DNA from: Rhodanobacteraceae bacterium
GTDB taxonomy: Bacteria > Pseudomonadota > Gammaproteobacteria > Xanthomonadales > Rhodanobacteraceae
DNA: 32,358 nucleotides
Direction of reading: 5' to 3'
NCBI GenBank assembly: GCA_009996615.1
Contig: JAACZU010000027.1
Location: forward strand, 1-32,358
The notes under the pieces were generated by a model. It was given only the letters and a program-made list of their open reading frames with translations, made no database searches and was not told where the DNA came from. This document shows positions 15,968 to 21,200 of this stretch, piece after piece. The position numbers were made by a program, and so were the translations under genes. The stretch's first letter is position 1. Every line of letters starts with the position of its first letter.

Positions 15968-16000
15968 CGGATCGACGCGGATCCGATCCGCGTTGATCCG
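15968..16000. terminator. Strong bidirectional terminator-like hairpin
   Basis: CGGATCGACGCGGAT (15968-15982), loop CCG, and ATCCGCGTTGATCCG (15986-16000) form a 15-bp stem with a single G-T wobble. It sits in the 82-bp gap between the convergent mla-type operon and the dienelactone hydrolase gene, the expected place for a terminator shared by both. Confidence 0.7.
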
Positions 16001-16026
16001 TGGCCGAAGGCGCCGGCTCGCCCGGC

Positions 16027-16812
16027 CTACTTCGCGAACGCCTCGCCGAAGAACGCATGCATCAGCGCGAACGCGCGCTTCGCGGTGCGCTCGTCGTACT
16101 TGCAGCCCGGCACCGAGCCGTCGGCGGTCGGGATCGCGAAGCAGTGCACGGCGCCGCCGTAGCTGACGAACTGCCAGTCGGCCTTGGCGTCGCGCATCTC
16201 CTGCTGGAACGCGGCGATCTGCTCGGGCGACTCGAACGTGTCGTCGGCGCCGTGCAGCACGAGCACCTTCGCCTTGATCGCGTCGGCGAGCGCCGGCTCG
16301 CGCGACAGATTGCCGTGGAACGACACCACGCCCGCCACGTCGGCGCCGCTGCGCGCGAGTTCGAGCGTGGTCGCGCCGCCGAAGCAGAAGCCGAACGCGC
16401 CCCAGTGGCGGCCGTCGAGTGGCGCCTTGCCGGCCTGCGCCTTGAGCTGCGCCAGCGCGGCACCGATGCGTGCGCGCAGCCCGGCACGATCCTGATACAT
16501 CGCCTTCGTCGCTGCGCCGGCCTCGGCCGGCGTCTTCGGGCGCACGTCGACGCCGTAGACGTCGGCGACCAGCACCACGTAGTCCTTGCCGGCGATCTGC
16601 TTGGCCAGCGCGAGGTTGTCGGGCGTGATGCCGAGCCAGTCCGGCGTCATCACCAGGCCCGGCCGCGGCGTCTTCACCGCGTCGTCGTAGACCAGCACGC
16701 TCTGCATCGCCTTGCCGTCGACTGCGTAGTCGAGCGGGCGGGCGACCATCGCGGCCTGCAGTGGTGCGGCGAACAGCGTGGCGAGGGCGAAGGCGAACAG
16801 ACGCATGCGCAT
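16027..16812 (-). CDS. Secreted dienelactone hydrolase family protein
   Basis: 261 aa from ATG 16812, supported by a GAGGA ribosome binding site upstream and a signal peptide (MRMRLFAFALATLFAAPLQA, cleavage near 20). It has the alpha/beta-hydrolase fold of the dienelactone hydrolase family. The nucleophile elbow is GFCFGG with Cys143 in place of the usual Ser, as in classical dienelactone hydrolase (Cys-Asp-His triad). Asp190/191 lies in HGADDTFE and His223 in GGAVHCFA. The natural substrate is unknown; the signal peptide places it in the periplasm, unlike catabolic cytoplasmic enzymes of chlorocatechol pathways. It is convergent with the lipid transporter operon and divergent from the cytochrome c' gene (109 bp apart). 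Confidence 0.92.
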   Translation of the reverse strand: MRMRLFAFALATLFAAPLQAAMVARPLDYAVDGKAMQSVLVYDDAVKTPRPGLVMTPDWLGITPDNLALAKQIAGKDYVVLVADVYGVDVRPKTPAEAGAATKAMYQDRAGLRARIGAALAQLKAQAGKAPLDGRHWGAFGFCFGGATTLELARSGADVAGVVSFHGNLSREPALADAIKAKVLVLHGADDTFESPEQIAAFQQEMRDAKADWQFVSYGGAVHCFAIPTADGSVPGCKYDERTAKRAFALMHAFFGEAFAK

Positions 16813-16921
16813 GACGGAGTCCTCATCGAACGGGAGGCCGATCATACCTTCCGGCACGCGCCGCGGCGGTGCACTCCTATACACTCGGTCGTCCCGTTCC
16901 CCGCCCCACCGGAGCCGCCGC

Positions 16922-17377
16922 ATGCGTCGCCTTGCCCTGTCCTTGAGTCTCGTTTCCCTGGTCGCCGGCGCGGCCGTCGCGACCGCCGCGGTCAAGCCCG
17001 ATGCGGCGATCCGCTACCGCCAGAGCGCCTACACGATGATCGGCTGGAACTTCGGCCCGCTCGCGCAGATGGTCAAGGGCGAGGCGCCGTGGGACGCGGC
17101 CGCGTTCGCGCTGCGCGCCGAGCGCATCGCCGCGCTGGCGCCGCAGTTGCCCGAAGGTTTCCCGGCCGGTTCCGACACCGGCGCGAAGACCGAGGCGAAG
17201 GCCGAGGTCTGGAAGAACGCCGACGACTTCAAGGCGAAGATGGACGACTTCATCACGCAGGCGAAGGCGCTGGCCGAGGTCGCCAAGGGCGGCGACGAGG
17301 CGAAGATGAAGGAGCAGTTCAAGAAGACCGCCGGCACCTGCAAGAGCTGCCACGACGGCTACCGCAGCAAGGGCTGA
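16922..17377 (+). CDS. Cytochrome c' (class II c-type cytochrome)
   Basis: 151 aa with a signal peptide (MRRLALSLSLVSLVAGAAVA, cleavage near TAA-V). A single C-terminal haem-binding motif, CKSCH (140-144), lies in a four-helix-bundle sequence with the N-terminal pattern AIRYRQSAYTMIGWNFGPLA. Haem at the C-terminal helix is typical of class II cytochromes (cytochrome c', which binds NO/CO, or c-556). It has a GGAG ribosome binding site (16911-16914) and a TATACA at 16878-16883 that may be a -10 box. The cytochrome b561-type gene is convergent, with a large inverted repeat between the two; such b/c' pairs are common, which suggests the b-type protein as electron partner. Confidence 0.93.
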   Translation: MRRLALSLSLVSLVAGAAVATAAVKPDAAIRYRQSAYTMIGWNFGPLAQMVKGEAPWDAAAFALRAERIAALAPQLPEGFPAGSDTGAKTEAKAEVWKNADDFKAKMDDFITQAKALAEVAKGGDEAKMKEQFKKTAGTCKSCHDGYRSKG

Positions 17378-17408
17378 GGCCGGTCTCGCCGGCGCGGCCT
17401 ACGCGCGC

Positions 17409-17511
17409 GCGTAGGGTGGGACGCAGCGCCGAAGGCGCGAGTCCCACCGTGGGTGTCGGAACGGAAGAGATGGTGGGACTCGCCGCTGCGCGGCTGCGTC
17501 CCACCCTACGC
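17409..17511. repeat. Nested inverted repeat between cytochrome genes (GTAGGGTGGGAC family)
   Basis: The outer arms are perfect over 19 bp (GCGTAGGGTGGGACGCAGC, 17409-17427, with its complement at 17493-17511). The inner arms are perfect over 12 bp (GCGAGTCCCACC, 17437-17448, with GGTGGGACTCGC, 17472-17483). The right outer arm contains the TAG stop of the cytochrome b gene (17506-17508). The structure fills the convergent junction and is a likely bidirectional terminator. A related hairpin is at 26456-26486. Confidence 0.85.
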
Positions 17512-18168
17512 GGCCCGGACCAGCGCGCCGACCGCCGCCGCGCTGAGCGCGAGCAGCGCCAGCGCACGCCAGGACGACACGAAGCGCAGCGCGGGTGCGT
17601 GCGCGAAGCGCGCGCGGCCGTGCAGCATCGGCGCGACCAGGTTGTCGCGCCGCACGAGCCAGTGCAGCAGCACCGCGCCGACGTGCAGCACGATCAGGAT
17701 CACCAGCGCATCGGCGACCCAGTGGTGGATCTTCGTCAGCGTGCCCACCGCGGCACCCGACACATGCGCGGCGAGCGGTCCTTCCTCGCTGATGTCGTCG
17801 CTGGCGAACAGGCCGCTGCCGGCCTGCAGCGCGACCAGCGAGAGCAGCGCGAGCACCGACCAGCCGCCGAGCGGGTTGTGCCCGGGTGCGTGCGGCGCAC
17901 GCCCGCGCAGCGCGTCCGTCACGTATCGCAGCACCGCGCGCGGGCCGCGCACGAAATCGGTGAAGCGACTGGTCTGCGAGCCGAGGAAGCCCCACAGCAG
18001 GCGGAACACCAGCAGCGCCAGCGTCGTGTAGCCGAGCCGGAAATGCCATTGCATCGACAGCCAGCCGAACTCGCCGCTGGCGTACTGCAGCGCGATCAGC
18101 GCGACCAGCGTCCAGTGGAACAGGCGGGTCGGCAGGTCCCAGACCCTGGTGTCGGTGCCATCGTGCAT
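17506..18168 (-). CDS. Cytochrome b561-type membrane protein
   Basis: 220 aa with four main membrane helices (about 15-30, 43-62, 103-120, 150-170) and a fifth near the C-terminus (SWRALALLALSAAAVGALVR). Candidate haem ligands: His18 (RLFHW), His42 (MQWHFRLGY), His148/149 (KIHHW) and His162 (LIVLHVG). This is the pattern of the bacterial cytochrome b561 / Ni-Fe hydrogenase b-subunit family, which passes electrons between the quinone pool and periplasmic carriers. The convergent cytochrome c' gene is a likely partner. Start ATG 18168 gives the standard N-terminus (RVWDLPTRLFHW). The stop codon is supplied by the repeat at 17493-17511. Confidence 0.93.
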   Translation of the reverse strand: MHDGTDTRVWDLPTRLFHWTLVALIALQYASGEFGWLSMQWHFRLGYTTLALLVFRLLWGFLGSQTSRFTDFVRGPRAVLRYVTDALRGRAPHAPGHNPLGGWSVLALLSLVALQAGSGLFASDDISEEGPLAAHVSGAAVGTLTKIHHWVADALVILIVLHVGAVLLHWLVRRDNLVAPMLHGRARFAHAPALRFVSSWRALALLALSAAAVGALVRAA

Positions 18169-18223
18169 CGCTGCGCTCCGCAATCTTCGAACGCGCGAGC
18201 ATAGCAAGCGCGCCAACGACCGC

Positions 18224-19735
18224 TCAGGCGATGCCGAGTCCCTGGATCGTGCCGATCGCGGCAGGATCGAAGCCGGCCCATTGCGCGAATGCGTTGCCGC
18301 GCGCGGCGTAGTCCTTGAACTGGTCGAAGCTCGGCGCGCCGGGCGACAGCAGCACGACGCCGCCGGCCGGCGTGAGCGCGCGCGCGGCCTGCACCGCGTC
18401 GGCCAGCGTCGCAGCCGCGTCGAGCCGGTACGCACCACCGGTCGCCTGCAGCGACGCATGGATGCGCGCGCCGTTCGCGCCCATCGTCACGATCGCATAC
18501 GGCGGCAGCGCGCGTACCGCGTCGGCGAACGGCTGCCAGTCCAGGCCGCGCTCGAAGCCGCCGACCAGCACCGTGACCGCACGGCCGCGTAGGCTCGCCA
18601 GCGCCTCCAGCGTCGCGTGCGGCGTGGTCGCGATGCTGTCGTCGACCCAGCACAGGCCGTCGCGCTCGCCGAGCGTCTGCAGCCGGTGCGGCAGCGGGCG
18701 GAACGTCGCGATCGCCGGCGCGGCCGCGAGCGCATCCTCGCCGGCCGCCTCGAGCGCGGCGAGCGCGGCACACAGGTTCGCCGCGTTGTGCGCGCCGGGC
18801 AGCGGCGAAGCGGCCAGGTCGAACACGCGCCGTGCGCCGCGCCAGAGCGCAACGCCCTCGACATGCCAGCCGGCTGCATCGCCGAACGTGCGGCGCTGCG
18901 CGTGCGCCGCCGTGCGCGCCAGCAGTTCGGCCTGCGCGACGTTCACGACCAGCGTGCGCGCGACCGCGGCCAGCGCGAGCTTGTCGTCGGCATAGCGCGC
19001 GCGCGTGCCGTGCCAGTCGAGGTGCTCCTCGTAGACGTTGTTGAGCACGCCGACCATGACTGCGCCGGCCTCGCGCGTCTGGAAGCTCGACAGTTCGATC
19101 ACCCACCAGTCCGGCAGCGGCGACGGATCGAGCAGTTCCAGCAGCGGCAGGCCGATGTTGCCGGCCAGCGCGACGCGCCGGCCGCGCGCACGCAGCAGGT
19201 GCGCGATCAGCGCGGTGACCGTGCTCTTGCCCTTGGTGCCGGTGACCGCGATCACGCGCGCGGCGGGATGCTCGGCGAACCACAGCGCGGTGCCGGAGGT
19301 GAAGTGCGTGCCGTTGTGCTGCGCCTCGAGGATCTCCGGCTTGTACGCGCTGATGCCGGGCGACTTGATCACGACGTCGAACGCGGACAGGTCGGCGGCG
19401 GTGGGCTGACAAGGAACCACCTCGAAACCTTCATCGACGTCATTCCCGCGCAAGCGGGAATCCATTGTCTGGCCCGAAGCCGCAGGCGGCGAAGCTGGAT
19501 TACTCGCTGCGCTCGCCCCTGCGGGGCCGCCCTTCGGGCGTTCGGCGGCCTTCGCCCTTGTCCCGCTTGCGCGGGAATGACGCCCCAGGGAAATTTCCCG
19601 CGCCTCGGCCTCGCTGCAGAACAGCGTGACCGGCAGCTCCGGCAGGCGCGCGCGCAAGGCGGCCAGCGCCGCGCGGCCCTCGCGACCGTACCCCCAGACC
19701 GCAACGCGCCGGCCAGCCAGTTCAGCGAGTCGCAT
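18224..19735 (-). CDS. murD2: UDP-MurNAc-L-alanine--L-glutamate ligase MurD2, with in-frame repeat insertion
   Basis: Mur ligase adding glutamate to UDP-MurNAc-L-Ala. Next to MurL it should use L-Glu, as shown for the Xanthomonas enzyme, rather than D-Glu. 503 aa from ATG 19735 (MRLAELAGRRVAVWGYGREG); the frame continues upstream but inside murL. ATP-binding motif GTKGKST (166-172), Mur motif ELSSFQ, and the C-terminal domain with LVGGFERGLDW and LSPGAPSFDQF are present. Residues about 51-100 are an insertion encoded by a 145-bp palindromic element (19438-19582); it falls in the N-terminal UDP-binding domain after CSEAEAREIS and resumes at VVIKSPGIS. The start overlaps the murL end by 14 bp, so translation is coupled. 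Last gene of lysAC-murL-murD2. Confidence 0.93.
   Translation of the reverse strand: MRLAELAGRRVAVWGYGREGRAALAALRARLPELPVTLFCSEAEAREISLGRHSRASGTRAKAAERPKGGPAGASAASNPASPPAASGQTMDSRLRGNDVDEGFEVVPCQPTAADLSAFDVVIKSPGISAYKPEILEAQHNGTHFTSGTALWFAEHPAARVIAVTGTKGKSTVTALIAHLLRARGRRVALAGNIGLPLLELLDPSPLPDWWVIELSSFQTREAGAVMVGVLNNVYEEHLDWHGTRARYADDKLALAAVARTLVVNVAQAELLARTAAHAQRRTFGDAAGWHVEGVALWRGARRVFDLAASPLPGAHNAANLCAALAALEAAGEDALAAAPAIATFRPLPHRLQTLGERDGLCWVDDSIATTPHATLEALASLRGRAVTVLVGGFERGLDWQPFADAVRALPPYAIVTMGANGARIHASLQATGGAYRLDAAATLADAVQAARALTPAGGVVLLSPGAPSFDQFKDYAARGNAFAQWAGFDPAAIGTIQGLGIA
19438..19582. repeat. 145-bp palindromic element inside murD2 (CATTCCCGC...GCGGGAATG type)
   Basis: The ends are a perfect 22-bp inverted repeat with core CATTCCCGCGCAAGCGG (left arm 19438-19459, right arm 19561-19582). 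The interior holds smaller GC palindromes. The left half reads on the minus strand as the peptide MDSRLRGND, a signature of a repeat family scattered through many proteobacterial genomes. In MurD2 the element encodes about 48 extra residues rich in Ala, Ser, Pro, Arg and Gly. The frame is preserved. Confidence 0.9.
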
Positions 19736-21200
19736 CGAGGTAGCCGCGCAGGCGAACGGGAATCTGATGCGGGCCTTCCGGTTGCAGCAACTCCGCGAGC
19801 GCCGGCGCATCCGCCGCGAGCTGCGGCGCGATCTCGTCGGCGAAGCGCGCGACCAGCGCGTCTTCGCGCCACTCGGCGCGCTGGATGAGCGCCGCCATCG
19901 CCGCGCGCGACTCGCGCCCCTCGCCGACGCACTCGAACGGCTTGTGGTCGCGGTATTCCATCAGCGCATCGAACGCCGGCGCGAGGGCGATGTCGTCGAG
20001 CAGGTTGCGGCCGAAGATCGCGAGCAGGCGCGGCTTGGGCATGAACGGCGCCAGCGCGAGGAACACGAAGTGGCACTTCGGGCACTGGCCGCACCAGCGG
20101 TCGGCCGGTTTCGGGCCGAGGATGCGGAAGTTGCGGTTGCAGCTGGAGAACACGTCGTCGTAGCGCGCGCTGCGCGCGAAACGCTCGGCGACCGCGAGCT
20201 CGGACAGCGGCCGCAGCAGCGAGTAGTAGTCGAGGTCGGCCGCGACGCGCGACTTCAGCAGCGCATGGAAGTCGCGCTCGAAGTCCCAACCCTTGCTCCA
20301 CTGGTGGTTGACCGGCTGGCCGTCGTATTCGAGCGTCGCGCTCGAGGCCGAGCGCTCGTTCGAGAACGCGATCGCATCGAAGCCGTACAGGATTGCCGCG
20401 ACGACCAGGATCGCCGAATTGATCGCGGTGACCGGGATGTGGCCGTTGTACGCGCCGAGCTTGTTGTACTCGAACAGCACGGGCGACAGCTCGCGCCCGA
20501 TGTTCAGCCGCGGCAGGCCGGTGCGTTCGGCGCAGGCCGCGATCAGCGGCGAGTTGCCGATCCACACCGCGGTCGCGTCCTCGCCGGCGCTTTTCAGGAT
20601 CTCGACGCTGACCAGCGAATCCTTGCCGCCACCGATCGGCACCAGCGTGCGGTGCTGCCCTGAAGCCCTCCCCTTCAAGGGGAGGGTTTGGGTGGGGATG
20701 GTGTCGGTGTCGGACACGGCTGCGCGAACACCATCCCCTCCCCGGCCCTCCCCTTGAAGGGGAGGGAGAAAAGCGTGCCGGCCCTCCCCTTGAAGGGGAG
20801 GGAGAAAAGCGTGCCGGCCCTCCGCTTGAAGCGGAGCGGGAAAACGAATCCGCCCGCGCAGGTCGAGCTTGTTGTGGTAGGCGAACTCGCCGAGTCCGTG
20901 CAGGTACAGCGCATCGAGGAACGCCGCGGTTTCCGCATCGAGCGCGCTCGATTCGACACGGATCTCGGCCGGCACGCCGGCCTTGTAGTAGCTGACGCCG
21001 GCGATGAGGTGCAGCAGGTCGAGCGCGGCCTCGAACGCGGCGGCACGTTCCGGCACCGGCATCGGCGCATCCGGAAACACGATGCGCTCGATCAGCTCCG
21101 GGCCGTCGTCGAACGCGTAGACGAGCGAGGCGACGCCGTCGGCGTAGTCGCGGCGGACGAAGCGGAAGGCGTGGGCGGTGCGGGGATCGGACAGGCTCAT
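19722..21200 (-). CDS. murL: UDP-MurNAc-L-Ala-L-Glu epimerase MurL, with in-frame repeat insertion
   Basis: MurL epimerises the terminal L-Glu of UDP-MurNAc-L-Ala-L-Glu to D-Glu using ATP, an alternative to glutamate racemase known from Xanthomonas. 492 aa. Features: PP-loop-like GGGKDSL (190-196), GNSPLIAACAERTGLPRLNI, NGHIPVTAINSAILVVAA, SNERSASSATLEYDG with VNHQWSKG, and a CGQCPKCHFVFLALAPF cysteine cluster. Residues 121-182, between GRIRF and HRTLVPIGGGKDS, are encoded by palindromic repeats and contain a 12-residue unit in tandem (LPPLQGEGRHAF). Without them the protein would be about 430 aa. The ATG overlaps the lysAC stop (ATGA), and the end overlaps murD2 by 14 bp. The insert lies at a boundary between a small N-terminal domain and the ATP-binding domain. 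Confidence 0.93.
   Translation of the reverse strand: MSLSDPRTAHAFRFVRRDYADGVASLVYAFDDGPELIERIVFPDAPMPVPERAAAFEAALDLLHLIAGVSYYKAGVPAEIRVESSALDAETAAFLDALYLHGLGEFAYHNKLDLRGRIRFPAPLQAEGRHAFLPPLQGEGRHAFLPPLQGEGRGGDGVRAAVSDTDTIPTQTLPLKGRASGQHRTLVPIGGGKDSLVSVEILKSAGEDATAVWIGNSPLIAACAERTGLPRLNIGRELSPVLFEYNKLGAYNGHIPVTAINSAILVVAAILYGFDAIAFSNERSASSATLEYDGQPVNHQWSKGWDFERDFHALLKSRVAADLDYYSLLRPLSELAVAERFARSARYDDVFSSCNRNFRILGPKPADRWCGQCPKCHFVFLALAPFMPKPRLLAIFGRNLLDDIALAPAFDALMEYRDHKPFECVGEGRESRAAMAALIQRAEWREDALVARFADEIAPQLAADAPALAELLQPEGPHQIPVRLRGYLDATR
20666..20840. repeat. Composite palindrome array with 36-bp tandem unit inside murL
   Basis: Four copies of a palindrome with core CCTCCCCTTSAAGGGGAGG lie at 20666-20686, 20746-20766, 20782-20802 and (diverged) 20818-20840. 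The first is followed by GGTGGGGATGGTGT (20691-20704), whose complement ACACCATCCCC lies at 20728-20738, so copies 1 and 2 form a larger inverted pair. Copies 2-4 form a tandem array of a 36-bp unit (palindrome plus AGAAAAGCGTGCCGG). 36 bp is 12 codons, so the array reads as a tandem peptide repeat. Confidence 0.9.

Noticed and set aside
19735-19810. Upstream start of murD2 at 19810
   Set aside because: The extra N-terminus is Arg/Cys-rich, overlaps murL codons and has no counterpart in Mur ligases; MRLAELAGRRVAVWGYG at 19735 is the natural start.
20746-20840. Possible CRISPR array (36-bp repeat spacing)
   Set aside because: The units are adjacent with no unique spacers, are palindromic, and lie in frame inside murL.
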